In this document: positions 45,408 through 54,236 of the stretch, piece by piece | Layout of the letters: each line of letters opens with the position of its first letter | Position numbering within the stretch: the first letter of the stretch is position 1 | Source of the DNA: Bordetella genomosp. 13 | GTDB lineage: Bacteria > Pseudomonadota > Gammaproteobacteria > Burkholderiales > Burkholderiaceae_B | Assembly: GCF_002119665.1 (NCBI RefSeq) | Contig: NZ_CP021111.1 | Location: 4,960,001 to 5,024,000 of the forward strand | Direction: 5' to 3' | DNA: 64,000 nucleotides | Notes under the pieces: generated by a model | Databases searched by the model: none | The model's input: the letters and a program-made list of their open reading frames with translations, nothing else | What the model was told of the DNA's origin: nothing | Position numbers and translations under genes: made by a program

Positions 45408-46337
45408 ATGGGATTTTTTCTGGAGACCCTGTTCGGCGGCCTGATGAGCGGCATGCTGTACGCGCTGATCGGCCTGGGCTTCGTGCTGATCTTCAAGGCG
45501 TCGGGGGTGTTCAACTTCGCGCAGGGCGCGATGGTGCTGGTGGCGGCCCTGTCCATGGCCCGCTTCTCGGAATGGATCCCTCGCTGGCTCGGCTTCGAGC
45601 ACATGCTGCTGGCCAACGTGCTGGCCTTCATCGTCAGCGCGCTGCTGATGTTCCTGCTGGCGGTGGCCGTCGAGCGCTACGTGCTGCGCCACCTGGTGAA
45701 CCAGGAAGCCACCACGCTGCTGATGGCCACGCTGGGCATCAGCTACTTCCTGGACGGGCTGGGCCAGATCGCCTTCGGCAGCTCGGTGTACTCCATCGAC
45801 GTGGGCATGCCGAAAGATCCCGCGATCATCCTGGACAGCGTGTTCGAAGGCGGCCTGCTGATCAACCTGGAAGACCTGACCGCGGCGCTGGTGGCGGCGC
45901 TGCTGGTGGCCGCGCTGGCGCTGTTCTTCCAGTTCACCTCGACGGGGCGGGCGCTGCGCGCGGTGGCCGACGACCACCAGGCCGCGCAGTCCATCGGCAT
46001 TCCGCTCAACCGCATCTGGGTGATCGTGTGGAGTGTGGCGGGGCTGGTGGCGCTGGTGGCCGGCATCGTGTGGGGCTCGAAATTCGGCGTGCAGTTCACG
46101 CTGTCCACGGCGGCGCTGCGGGCGCTGCCGGTGGTGATCCTGGGCGGACTGACCTCGGTGCCGGGCGCCATCCTGGGCGGCCTGATCATCGGCGTGGGAG
46201 AGAAGCTGTCCGAGGTCTACCTGGGCTCGATGGTGGGCGGCGGCATCGAGATCTGGTTTGCGTACGTGCTGGCGCTGGTGTTCCTGCTGTTCCGCCCGCA
46301 GGGGCTGTTCGGCGAGAAGATCATCGACCGGATCTGA
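45408..46337 (+). CDS. livH: branched-chain-type ABC transporter permease (LivH-like)
   Basis: The 309-residue product has about eight membrane segments and LivH features such as LMSGMLYALIGLGFVLIFKASGVFNFAQGAM near the N terminus (shown in pieces: GMLYALIGLGFVLIFKA and NFAQGAM) and GRALRAVADDHQAAQSIGI in the cytoplasmic EAA-like loop. It starts nine bases after livG. Confidence 0.93.
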   Translation: MGFFLETLFGGLMSGMLYALIGLGFVLIFKASGVFNFAQGAMVLVAALSMARFSEWIPRWLGFEHMLLANVLAFIVSALLMFLLAVAVERYVLRHLVNQEATTLLMATLGISYFLDGLGQIAFGSSVYSIDVGMPKDPAIILDSVFEGGLLINLEDLTAALVAALLVAALALFFQFTSTGRALRAVADDHQAAQSIGIPLNRIWVIVWSVAGLVALVAGIVWGSKFGVQFTLSTAALRALPVVILGGLTSVPGAILGGLIIGVGEKLSEVYLGSMVGGGIEIWFAYVLALVFLLFRPQGLFGEKIIDRI

Positions 46338-46350
46338 GGATAAAGACAAC

Positions 46351-47415
46351 ATGTTCTATCGCGAGAACGGACAGTTCAAGACCAGCTACCGCGCCGACCA
46401 GCAGATCTTCCCGATCCGCCAGGACCGCATCTTCGTCGCGCTGCTGCTGGTGGTGGCCTTCGTGGCTGTGCCGATGCTGGCCAGCGACTATCTGCTGCGC
46501 GCCATCCTGATCCCCTTCCTGATCCTGTCGCTGGCCGCGGTGGGCCTGAATATCCTGGTGGGGTACTGCGGGCAGATCTCGCTGGGTACGGGCGCCTTCA
46601 TGGCCGTGGGCGCGTATGCGGCCTGGAACCTGGGGGTACGCCTGCCCGGGCTGCCGCTGGTGGCCCAGATTCTGCTGGGCGGCTGCTTCGCCACGCTGGT
46701 GGGCGTGGTGTTCGGCATCCCCAGCCTGCGCATCCGCGGCCTTTATCTGGCGGTGGCCACGCTGGCCGCGCAGTTCTTCGTGGATTGGGCGTTCCTGCGC
46801 ATTCCGTTCTTCACCAATTACTCGTCGTCGGGCAGCGTGTCGGTGCCGGCGCTGTACGCCTTCGGCCTGCCGGTGCAGACCGCCATGCAGAAGTACCTGT
46901 TCGTGCTGGCCTTCGTCGCGGTGTTCGCGCTGCTCGCCAAAAACCTGGTGCGCGGCGCCATCGGCCGGCAATGGATGGCGATCCGCGACATGGACGTGGC
47001 CGCGGCGGTGATCGGCATCCGGCCCATGTACGCCAAACTCTCGGCCTTCGCGGTCAGCTCGTTCATCGTGGGCGTGGCCGGCGCGCTGTGGGGCTACATC
47101 CACCTGGGCTCGTGGGAGCCCCTGGCCTTCGACCTGACGCGCTCGTTCCAACTGCTGTTCATGGTCATCATCGGCGGATTGGGATCCATCCTGGGCAGCT
47201 TCTTCGGCGCCGCGTTCATCGTGCTGGTGCCTGTGGTGCTGACCAACATCCCGCATATGTTCGGACTGCCATTGTCGGTGGATACGGCGGCGCATATCGA
47301 ACATATGGTGTTCGGGGCATTGATCGTGCTGTTCCTGATCGCGGAGCCGCATGGGCTGGCGAGGCTCTGGAGCATCGGGAAAGAGAAATTACGGATATGG
47401 CCGTTTCCGCATTGA
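46351..47415 (+). CDS. livM: branched-chain-type ABC transporter permease (LivM-like)
   Basis: The 354-residue product has a short cytoplasmic N terminus, about ten membrane segments, and LivM motifs: VGLNILVGYCGQISLGTGAFMAVGAY (in pieces GLNILVGYCGQISLG and FMAVGAY) and RQWMAIRDMDVAAAVIGI as the coupling loop. It starts 13 bases after livH. Confidence 0.93.
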   Translation: MFYRENGQFKTSYRADQQIFPIRQDRIFVALLLVVAFVAVPMLASDYLLRAILIPFLILSLAAVGLNILVGYCGQISLGTGAFMAVGAYAAWNLGVRLPGLPLVAQILLGGCFATLVGVVFGIPSLRIRGLYLAVATLAAQFFVDWAFLRIPFFTNYSSSGSVSVPALYAFGLPVQTAMQKYLFVLAFVAVFALLAKNLVRGAIGRQWMAIRDMDVAAAVIGIRPMYAKLSAFAVSSFIVGVAGALWGYIHLGSWEPLAFDLTRSFQLLFMVIIGGLGSILGSFFGAAFIVLVPVVLTNIPHMFGLPLSVDTAAHIEHMVFGALIVLFLIAEPHGLARLWSIGKEKLRIWPFPH

Positions 47416-47435
47416 AACTTGCTTAATGGTGAGGG

Positions 47436-47479
47436 TTTTTTTTTTGGGTTCTTGCGGTTTTGGGTTGTTTGGGTTCTTG
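47436..47479 (+). repeat. T10 homopolymer and 12-base direct repeat
   Basis: A run of ten T (47436-47445) merges into two copies of TTTGGGTTCTTG at 47443-47454 and 47468-47479. Such tracts are prone to slippage. There is no hairpin directly before the T run, so it does not look like a standard terminator. Confidence 0.6.
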
Positions 47480-47481
47480 AG

Positions 47482-47611
47482 GAGTCAGCGGGCAAGCGGT
47501 GGCCGCGCCGGCCAAGTCGTCGGGCTCGGGCGCGCCATCAGGCGCCCTCGGCCGCTACGCGGCTCCCCCTCCTCCAATTGGCCGTCACGACCACCGCTTG
47601 CCCGCTGACTC
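47482..47611 (+). repeat. structured palindromic repeat, copy 1
   Basis: A perfect 21-bp pair of arms (47482-47502 and 47591-47611) encloses a core (47503-47589) that is shared, in inverse orientation, with copy 2. Within the core is a hairpin GCCGC-TAC-GCGGC (47551-47563). The core edge coincides with the arm edge. Confidence 0.85.
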
Positions 47612-47786
47612 AAGAATCCAACATCCGCGGCACCGTGTGACGAGACTGTCTTGGAGGGGGAGAGGGGCAGCGTGCTTGGGTGGGGTGTGGTCGCATGGGA
47701 GCAGCGCAGCTTCGAACCTGGTTGTCCGCTTATTGACGGCTCACAGAAGAATCAATGATGGAGGTCGTTGAATGGAGATGTTTTCA

Positions 47787-47920
47787 GCATCGCTGTCGCT
47801 GCAAGGCGGCGTGACGGCCAATTGGAGGAGGGGGAGTCCCCGCAGGGGACCGAGGGCGCCTGATGGCGCGCCCGAGCCCGACGACTTGGCCGGCGCGGCG
47901 CCTTGCAGCGACAGCGATGC
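47787..47920 (-). repeat. structured palindromic repeat, copy 2 (inverted)
   Basis: Arms 47787-47808 and 47899-47920 are a perfect 22-bp pair, unrelated in sequence to the arms of copy 1. The core 47810-47898 matches copy 1 read on the other strand, except that the inner hairpin is GTCCCC-GCA-GGGGAC. Both stems are therefore kept paired with different bases. Confidence 0.85.
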
Positions 47921-48027
47921 GACTAAAGAACTCAATTAACCCGCAGTCCCATAGAGAAGCAGCAGAAACCAAAGAAACCCGGCCCAGACCGGATGACACA
48001 CACCGATAACACCCGGAGACGAAGACT

Positions 48028-49356
48028 ATGAAGCGCCTGAACCTGAAGTCCGCCGCGGCCGCGATGGCCGTCATGGGATCGCTGGCTGCCGCTGCGCCGG
48101 TTGCCGCGCAAGAGCAGTTCATCCCGCTGCTGGTGTATCGCACCGGCTCGTTCGCACCGCTGGGCATCCCGTGGGCGGATGGCAAGCTGGATTACCTGAA
48201 ACTGGTCAACGCCCGAGATGGCGGCGTCAACGGGGTGAAGCTGACGTACGAAGAGTGCGAGACCGCCTATGCCACCGACCGTGGCGTGGAGTGCTACGAG
48301 CGCCTGAAGGGGCGTGGCACCGGCGCGGCCGGCTTCGACACGCAGTCCACCGGCATCACCTTCGCGGTCAGCGACAAGGCCATCGTCGACAAGATTCCGG
48401 TCGAGACCGTGGGCTACGGGCTGTCGCAGTCCACCGACGGGAGCGTGTTCGAATGGAACTTCCCGCTGCTGGGCACGTACTGGACGGCCGCCGACGTGAT
48501 GCTGCAGGACATCGCGAAGAAGGAAGGCGGCATGGACAAGCTCAAGGGCAAGAAGATCGCCCTGGTCTACCATGACTCGCCGTACGGCAAGGAACCCATT
48601 CCGCTGCTGCAGAAGCGCGCCGCCGCGCATGGCTTCGAGCTGCTGCTGTATCCCGTGACGGCGCCGGGCGTCGAGCAGAAGTCGACCTGGCTGCAGGTCC
48701 GCCAGCAGCGGCCGGCGTACGTGCTGCTGTGGAGCGCGGGCATCATGACGCCCACCGCCATCCGCGAGGCGCAGGCCAGCGGCTATCCGCGCGACAAGAT
48801 GTATGCCATCTGGTGGGCGGGTTCGGAAGGCGACGTCAAGGACCTGGGCCAGGTGGCCAAGGGCTACAACACCGTCACCATCCACAACAGCGCCGCGCCC
48901 AGCAGCAAGGTGCACGACGACCTGAAGAAGTTCGTGTACGACAAGGGCCAGGGCAGCGACAGCACCGCCAAGAATACGCTCGGCACCATAGCGCACACGC
49001 GCGGCATGATTATCTCGATGCTGCAGGTCGAGGCCATCCGCACCGCGCAGGAAAAGTACGGCAAGGGCAAGGCGCTGACGCCCGAGCAGGTGCGCTGGGG
49101 CTTCGAGAACCTGAACCTGACGCAGGAACGGCTGAACGAACTGGGCTTCGGCGACATCATGCGGCCGGTCAAGACCAGCTGCGCCGACCACACCGGCGGC
49201 GACTGGGCGCGCATCGCGCAATGGGACGGCGCCAAGTTCGAGGTGAAGTCCGACTGGTACCAGGCCGACAAGTCGGTGGTCGGCCCGCTGGTCAAGGAAA
49301 TGGCCGCGAAGTACGCCAAGGAGAAGAACATCACGCCGCGCAACTGCGCCGGCTGA
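48028..49356 (+). CDS. livK: branched-chain-type ABC transporter substrate-binding protein (LivK-like)
   Basis: The 442-residue product has a signal peptide (cut near AAQ-EQF) and a periplasmic-binding type I fold: PLLVYRTGSFAPLGIPWADG, YEECETAYATDRGVECYERL, and IALVYHDSPYGKEPIPLLQ. It is longer than E. coli LivK (about 345 mature residues), like the larger receptors linked to CoA ligases in Burkholderiales. The ligand is probably not a simple branched-chain amino acid. Confidence 0.9.
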   Translation: MKRLNLKSAAAAMAVMGSLAAAAPVAAQEQFIPLLVYRTGSFAPLGIPWADGKLDYLKLVNARDGGVNGVKLTYEECETAYATDRGVECYERLKGRGTGAAGFDTQSTGITFAVSDKAIVDKIPVETVGYGLSQSTDGSVFEWNFPLLGTYWTAADVMLQDIAKKEGGMDKLKGKKIALVYHDSPYGKEPIPLLQKRAAAHGFELLLYPVTAPGVEQKSTWLQVRQQRPAYVLLWSAGIMTPTAIREAQASGYPRDKMYAIWWAGSEGDVKDLGQVAKGYNTVTIHNSAAPSSKVHDDLKKFVYDKGQGSDSTAKNTLGTIAHTRGMIISMLQVEAIRTAQEKYGKGKALTPEQVRWGFENLNLTQERLNELGFGDIMRPVKTSCADHTGGDWARIAQWDGAKFEVKSDWYQADKSVVGPLVKEMAAKYAKEKNITPRNCAG

Positions 49357-49446
49357 TGCACGGTGCGCGCGGCGGACGGCATCAGCCGCCGCGCGCGCCG
49401 CCGCCGATGCCGCGCTTGCCGCCTACACAATCCGACAGGAATCGCG

Positions 49447-50301
49447 ATGGACATCTCCGCTACTTCCCATCCCGCCCCCGCCGCCGTCCCCGCGCCCGAC
49501 AAGGTGTTGCTGGACGTCAATGGAATCGAGGTCATCTACAACCACGTCATCCTGGTGCTGAAGGGGGTGTCGCTGCAGGTTCCCGAAGGGCGCATCGTGG
49601 CGCTGCTGGGAGCCAACGGCGCGGGCAAGACCACCACGCTGCGTGCGGTGTCGAATCTGCTGAAGGGCGAACGCGGCGACGTCACCAAGGGCTACATCCG
49701 CTATCGCGACGAACGCATCGAACGGCTGTCGCCTGCCGACCTGGTCAAGCGCGGCGTGGTGCAGGTGATGGAAGGCCGGCACTGCTTCGCGCACCTGACC
49801 GTGGAGGACAACCTGCTGACCGGCGCCTATACGCGCACGCAAAGCCGCGGTGAACTGGCGGCGTCGCTGGACAAGGTGTACCAGTACTTCCCGCGGCTGA
49901 AGCAGCGCCGCGGCAGCCAGGCCGGCTATACCTCGGGCGGCGAGCAACAGATGACCGCGATCGGCCGCGCGCTCATGGCCAATCCCAACATGATCCTGCT
50001 GGACGAGCCCTCGATGGGGCTTGCGCCGCAGATCGTGGAAGAGATCTTCGAGATCGTGCGCGACCTCAATCAGCGCGAGCGCGTCAGCTTCCTGCTGGCC
50101 GAGCAGAACACCAACATCGCGCTGCGCTATGCCGACTACGGCTACATCCTGGAGAACGGCCGCGTGATGATGGACGGCGCGGCGGACGACCTGGCGCGCA
50201 ACGAAGACGTCAAGGAGTTCTACCTGGGCATTGCAAGCGGCGAGCGCAAGAGCTTCCGCGACCAGAAGTTCTACCGGCGCCGCAAGCGCTGGCTGGCCTG
50301 A
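49447..50301 (+). CDS. livF: branched-chain-type ABC transporter ATP-binding protein (LivF-like)
   Basis: The 284-residue ATPase starts at ATG 49447. It has Walker A GANGAGKTTTLRAVSNLL, signature TSGGEQQMTAIGRALMANP, Walker B MILLDEPSMGLAPQI and VEDNLLTGAYTR, all LivF-type. A basic C-terminal tail (FRDQKFYRRRKRWLA) extends beyond usual LivF. It completes the transporter set. Confidence 0.93.
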   Translation: MDISATSHPAPAAVPAPDKVLLDVNGIEVIYNHVILVLKGVSLQVPEGRIVALLGANGAGKTTTLRAVSNLLKGERGDVTKGYIRYRDERIERLSPADLVKRGVVQVMEGRHCFAHLTVEDNLLTGAYTRTQSRGELAASLDKVYQYFPRLKQRRGSQAGYTSGGEQQMTAIGRALMANPNMILLDEPSMGLAPQIVEEIFEIVRDLNQRERVSFLLAEQNTNIALRYADYGYILENGRVMMDGAADDLARNEDVKEFYLGIASGERKSFRDQKFYRRRKRWLA

Positions 50302-50354
50302 CCTGATTTCCGATTCACGCACCGGCGCATCCTGCATCGCATAAAGGCGCTCTC

Positions 50355-51620
50355 ATGTCCGACTTCTTCGACACCCTGGAAACCCGCGATCCCGGCGAAC
50401 GCGAACGCAGCCTGATGGCCGCCCTGCCGCAGGCGCTGGCGCGCGCGGCGGCCAGCGCTCCGGCCATCGGACGGCAGTTGCAGGGCATCGACCTGCAAAG
50501 CGTGGACAGCCGCGGCGCCCTGGCCAGGCTTCCCGTGCTGCGCAAGCACGAGCTGCTGCAGACCCAGCAGCAGAGCCGCGCCGGCAGCGATCCCGCGGGC
50601 GCCGCGAAGGCATTCGGCGGTTTCGCCGCCATCGGCTGGGGCCAGGCGCTGCGCACCTTCGCCTCGCCAGGCCCCATCTACGAACCCGAAAGCGGCCGCG
50701 CCGATTACTGGCGCTTCGCGCGTGCACTGTACGCGGCGGGCTTTCGTGCGGGCCAGCTGGCCTACAACTGCTTTTCGTATCACTTCACGCCGGCCGGTTC
50801 GATGATGGAGACGGCCGCGCATGCCATCGGCTGCACCGTATTCCCGGGCGGCACGGGCCAGACCGAGCAGCAGGTGCGCGCCATCGCGGACCTGGCGCCG
50901 CATGGATACGTCGGCACGCCGAGCTTCCTGAAGATCATCCTCGAGAAGGCCGACGAACTCGGCATCGCCCTGCCCTCGCTGCGCCACGCCCTGGTGTCGG
51001 GCGAGGCATTCCCGCCTTCGCTGCGCGACTGGCTGGCGTCCCGCGGCGTCGATGGCTATCAGGCATATGGCAGCGCGGACCTGGGCATGATCGCGTTCGA
51101 GACGCCTGCGCGCGAAGGCCTGGTGCTGGGCGAGGAACTGATCCTCGAGATCGTGCGGCCCGGCACGGGCGATCCCGTGCCCGAGGGCGAGGTCGGCGAG
51201 GTCGTGGTCACCACGTTCAATCCCGACTACCCGCTGGTGCGGTTCGGCACTGGGGACCTGTCCGCCGTGATGCCCGGCATGTCGCCGTGCGGCCGCACGA
51301 ACACGCGCATACGCGGATGGATGGGCCGCGCCGACCAGACCACCAAGGTGCGCGGCCTGTTCGTGCATCCGTCGCAGGTGGCGGATGTGGTGGCGCGCCA
51401 TCCCGAGATCCGCCGCGCCCGGCTGGTGATCAGCGGCACGGTGGGCGCCGACACCATGACGCTGAAGGCGGAGTCCGATGCCGCCTCGAGCGAACTGGCC
51501 GCGCGCGTGGCGCAGACGGTGCGCGAGGTGACCAAGCTGCGCGCCGAGGTGGAATGGGCCGCGCCGCAATCGCTGCCCAACGACGGCAAGGTCATCGACG
51601 ACGTGCGCTCTTACGAGTGA
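50355..51620 (+). CDS. phenylacetate-CoA ligase-like adenylate-forming enzyme
   Basis: The 421-residue product resembles PaaK: YNCFSYHFTPAGSMMETAAHAIGCTVFPGGTGQTEQQ (in pieces YNCFSYHFTPAGSMME and VFPGGTGQTEQQ), YQAYGSADLGMIAFE in place of the usual YGxTE, and LVRFGTGDLSAV. It closes the liv cluster, so the transporter is framed by two CoA-forming enzymes, which suggests uptake and activation of an organic acid. Confidence 0.88.
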   Translation: MSDFFDTLETRDPGERERSLMAALPQALARAAASAPAIGRQLQGIDLQSVDSRGALARLPVLRKHELLQTQQQSRAGSDPAGAAKAFGGFAAIGWGQALRTFASPGPIYEPESGRADYWRFARALYAAGFRAGQLAYNCFSYHFTPAGSMMETAAHAIGCTVFPGGTGQTEQQVRAIADLAPHGYVGTPSFLKIILEKADELGIALPSLRHALVSGEAFPPSLRDWLASRGVDGYQAYGSADLGMIAFETPAREGLVLGEELILEIVRPGTGDPVPEGEVGEVVVTTFNPDYPLVRFGTGDLSAVMPGMSPCGRTNTRIRGWMGRADQTTKVRGLFVHPSQVADVVARHPEIRRARLVISGTVGADTMTLKAESDAASSELAARVAQTVREVTKLRAEVEWAAPQSLPNDGKVIDDVRSYE

Positions 51621-51683
51621 CGCCCGCGGGCATGCCGACGCGCCGCGGGCCATCGCGCTGATCGGGCCCTCGCGGCGCTGTCG

Positions 51684-51708
51684 ACCGCCGGCTTGCGTTG
51701 CCGGCGGT
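51684..51708 (+). terminator. hairpin after the liv/ligase cluster
   Basis: ACCGCCGGC and GCCGGCGGT pair perfectly (9 bp, 7-base loop) 63 bases after the ligase stop. No T tract follows. Confidence 0.45.
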
Positions 51709-51757
51709 TATCCCGCAACATCCGCTGGTCGCCCCTCACCCCATGTGTCCAGCCCTC

Positions 51758-53224
51758 ATGTTTGTCGAAGCGGAATCCGATCCCGTCCTGCCCAAGGAAC
51801 GTTTCAAGGCCCACGAGACGCGGCTGCGCACGGCGCTGCTGAAGGCGCAATATGACCTGCTGGGCCGGGCCGATCGCTCGGTGCTGATCGTGGTGGCCGG
51901 CATCGACGGCGCCGGCAAGGGCGCCACGATCAACCTGCTGAACGAATGGATGGACCCGCGCCACATTCACACGATGGCATTCGGCGAGCCCACCGACGAG
52001 CAGGCGCAGCGGCCGCCGCTGTGGCGCTACTGGAGCGAACTTCCCGAGAACGGCCGTATCGGCATCGTGTTCGGCTCGTGGTATCAGGCCCTGCTGCGCG
52101 AAGCCGCGCGCAAGCAGCCGAACGCGGACGCCATCGAGACGCTGGCCACCCACGTGCGCAGCTTCGAGGCCCAGCTGGCCGCCAACGGCGTGCAATTGGT
52201 GAAGCTGTGGTATCACCTGTCGCCACAGGCACAGGCCGAACGCACCAAGCGGCTGCTGTCCAGCCCCGAGACCTCCTGGCAGGTGACCGCCGACGACCGC
52301 AAGGTTGCCAAGAAGTTCGCGCGCCTGCGCTCGGCCGCCGAGGTGGCGCTGACCCATACCGACGTGCCGCATGCGCCGTGGACCATCGTGCCCAGCGCCG
52401 ATGAGCACGTGCGCACGTACACCACCGCCGAGGCCCTGCTGCAGGCGCTGCGCCGGCGCAAACTGCCTCGCGTCGCACAGCCGCGCACGCCCGCCGTGGG
52501 ACGCGCACGCACGCCCGATGCGCTGGGCAAGCTCGACTACGCGGTGCACGTCGACAAGGACGAGTACGACACCGAACTGGCCCTGCTGCAGGGCCGGCTG
52601 GCGCGGGCCTCGCGTTCGGGCGGGTTCCGCGAGCGCTCGTTGGTGCTGGTGTTCGAAGGCCAGGACGCGGCCGGCAAGGGCGGCGCGATCCGGCGCGTCA
52701 CGCAGGCACTGGATGCTCGCCAGTTCGACATCACTCCGGTGGCGGCGCCCGCCCCGCACGAATTGGCGCGCCCCTACCTGTGGCGCTTCTGGCGCCGGGT
52801 GCCATCGCACGGCCGCATCGCCATCTTCGACCGGTCTTGGTACGGCCGGGTGCTGGTCGAACGCGTGGAAGGCTATGCCGCGCCGGACGCCTGGCGCCGC
52901 GCCTACGGCGAAATCAACGACTTCGAACAGCAGCTGGCGGACAGCGGCGCCATCGTGCTGAAGTTCTGGCTGGCCGTGACGGCCGACGTGCAACTCGAAC
53001 GGTTCCGCGAGCGCGAAACCTCGCCGTTCAAGAACTTCAAGATCACGCCGGACGACTGGCGCAACCGCAAGAAATGGAAACCCTATGCCGAGGCGGCCAA
53101 TGAAATGATCGCGCGCACCAGCACGCGCGACGCGCCCTGGCACCTGATACCGGCCAACGACAAGCGACATGCGCGGCTGCAAGTCCTGCGCCACGTCGTC
53201 GAGGCCATGGAAGCGCACATCTGA
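51758..53224 (+). CDS. pap: polyphosphate:AMP phosphotransferase (double PPK2 domain)
   Basis: The 488-residue product holds two PPK2 domains. The first has Walker A GIDGAGKGATINLLNEWMD and a reduced lid region; the second has GQDAAGKGGAIRRVTQALD, the Walker B in IAIFDRSWYGRVLVERV and the lid with WRNRKKWKPY. Two-domain PPK2 proteins are class II enzymes that phosphorylate AMP to ADP with polyphosphate. In known examples the second domain is the active one. ATG 51743 is an alternative start. Confidence 0.92.
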   Translation: MFVEAESDPVLPKERFKAHETRLRTALLKAQYDLLGRADRSVLIVVAGIDGAGKGATINLLNEWMDPRHIHTMAFGEPTDEQAQRPPLWRYWSELPENGRIGIVFGSWYQALLREAARKQPNADAIETLATHVRSFEAQLAANGVQLVKLWYHLSPQAQAERTKRLLSSPETSWQVTADDRKVAKKFARLRSAAEVALTHTDVPHAPWTIVPSADEHVRTYTTAEALLQALRRRKLPRVAQPRTPAVGRARTPDALGKLDYAVHVDKDEYDTELALLQGRLARASRSGGFRERSLVLVFEGQDAAGKGGAIRRVTQALDARQFDITPVAAPAPHELARPYLWRFWRRVPSHGRIAIFDRSWYGRVLVERVEGYAAPDAWRRAYGEINDFEQQLADSGAIVLKFWLAVTADVQLERFRERETSPFKNFKITPDDWRNRKKWKPYAEAANEMIARTSTRDAPWHLIPANDKRHARLQVLRHVVEAMEAHI

Positions 53225-53241
53225 AACCTGTCGAGCACCTC

Positions 53242-53691
53242 ATGTCGAACCTGCAGATACGACCCGCCACCTCCACCGACTTCGACGCGTGGCTGCCCTT
53301 GTGGAAGGGCTACCAGACCTTCTACCACACGGACATCGCCGACGCCGTCACCCGCACCACGTGGGAACGCTTTCTCGATCCGGCCCAACCCATGCACGCC
53401 GCGCTGGCCATGGAAGGCGGCCGCGCCGTGGGGCTGGTCCACTGGATCTATCATCGCTCCACCTGGACCGCCGGCGACTACTGCTACCTGCAAGACCTGT
53501 TCGTCGCGCCCGACGTGCGCGGCACGGGCGCCGGCCGCGCGCTGATCGAGCACGTGTACGCCGACGCGCAGCGCTGCAACGCGGCACGCGTGTACTGGCT
53601 GACGCACGAAACCAACCACACGGCCATGCAGCTGTACGACCGCATCGCCGACCGTTCCGGTTTCGTCCAGTACCGCAAGGTGCTGCCGTGA
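53242..53691 (+). CDS. GNAT-family N-acetyltransferase
   Basis: The 149-residue product has the GNAT acetyl-CoA site LQDLFVAPDVRGTGAGRALIEHV (in pieces LQDLFVAPDVRG and GAGRALIEHV) and ends with the usual ETNHTAMQLYDRIADRSGFVQY. The acceptor is unknown. It sits between pap and a HIT gene in a run of closely spaced plus-strand genes. Confidence 0.9.
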   Translation: MSNLQIRPATSTDFDAWLPLWKGYQTFYHTDIADAVTRTTWERFLDPAQPMHAALAMEGGRAVGLVHWIYHRSTWTAGDYCYLQDLFVAPDVRGTGAGRALIEHVYADAQRCNAARVYWLTHETNHTAMQLYDRIADRSGFVQYRKVLP

Positions 53692-53719
53692 CGCAGGGCC
53701 CGCACGCAAAGGCGCCGCG

Positions 53720-54184
53720 ATGAGCGCGCGCGATCCCGACTGCCCGCTGTGCCAGCAGGACGGCGGTGAACTGCTCTGGCAGGGGCAGCACCTGCGCGTG
53801 ATCGCGGTGGACGACGCCGACTATCCCGGCTTCACTCGCGTGGTATGGAACGGCCACATCCCCGAAATGACCAGCCTGTCGGCCCATGGCCGCGATTCGC
53901 TGATGCGCGCCGTGTACACGGTGGAACAGGTGCAGCGCGACGTGCTGCATCCCGACAAGATCAACCTGGCCTCGCTAGGCAACATGGTGCCGCACCTGCA
54001 TTGGCACGTGATCCCGCGCTGGCGCGGCGACCGGCACTTTCCCGACGCGGTGTGGGCCGCGCCGCGCGTGGCCGCCGGCGCTGAACCGCCCGAGTGGCAC
54101 GAGCGCCAGGCCCGCGTGTCGCAACTGCTGCCGCGCTACCGCGCGCGGCTGGTCGAAGCCATGGACGCGCTGCTGTGGCATTGA
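53720..54184 (+). CDS. HIT-family hydrolase
   Basis: The 154-residue product carries the histidine triad as HLHWHVIPRW and starts with a CPLC pair (DPDCPLCQQDGG) that could bind zinc. Members act on nucleotide phosphoramidates or dinucleotides. The substrate is not known. Confidence 0.92.
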   Translation: MSARDPDCPLCQQDGGELLWQGQHLRVIAVDDADYPGFTRVVWNGHIPEMTSLSAHGRDSLMRAVYTVEQVQRDVLHPDKINLASLGNMVPHLHWHVIPRWRGDRHFPDAVWAAPRVAAGAEPPEWHERQARVSQLLPRYRARLVEAMDALLWH

Positions 54185-54236
54185 TGCCGCGCCGAGTTGC
54201 GCAACGCCTGCACGCATGACCGGAGCAATCCCTTCC

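Larger units (their letters stand above)
47416..48027. other. 612-base gap inside the liv cluster
   Basis: This gap separates livM from livK. It contains a T-rich tract (47436-47479), two inverted copies of a structured repeat (47482-47611 and 47787-47920) and an AT-richer centre. I see no convincing gene. Short open frames here come from the repeats. Confidence 0.7.

Noticed and set aside
47419..47771. Several short frames after livM and a minus frame at 47784-48185
   Set aside because: They are made from the palindromic repeats and the T tract, and overlap the livK start.
47482..47920. A CRISPR array or simple terminator pair in the liv gap
   Set aside because: There are only two copies, inverted, with a long core and no regular spacers; the long conserved core and absence of T tracts do not fit ordinary terminators.
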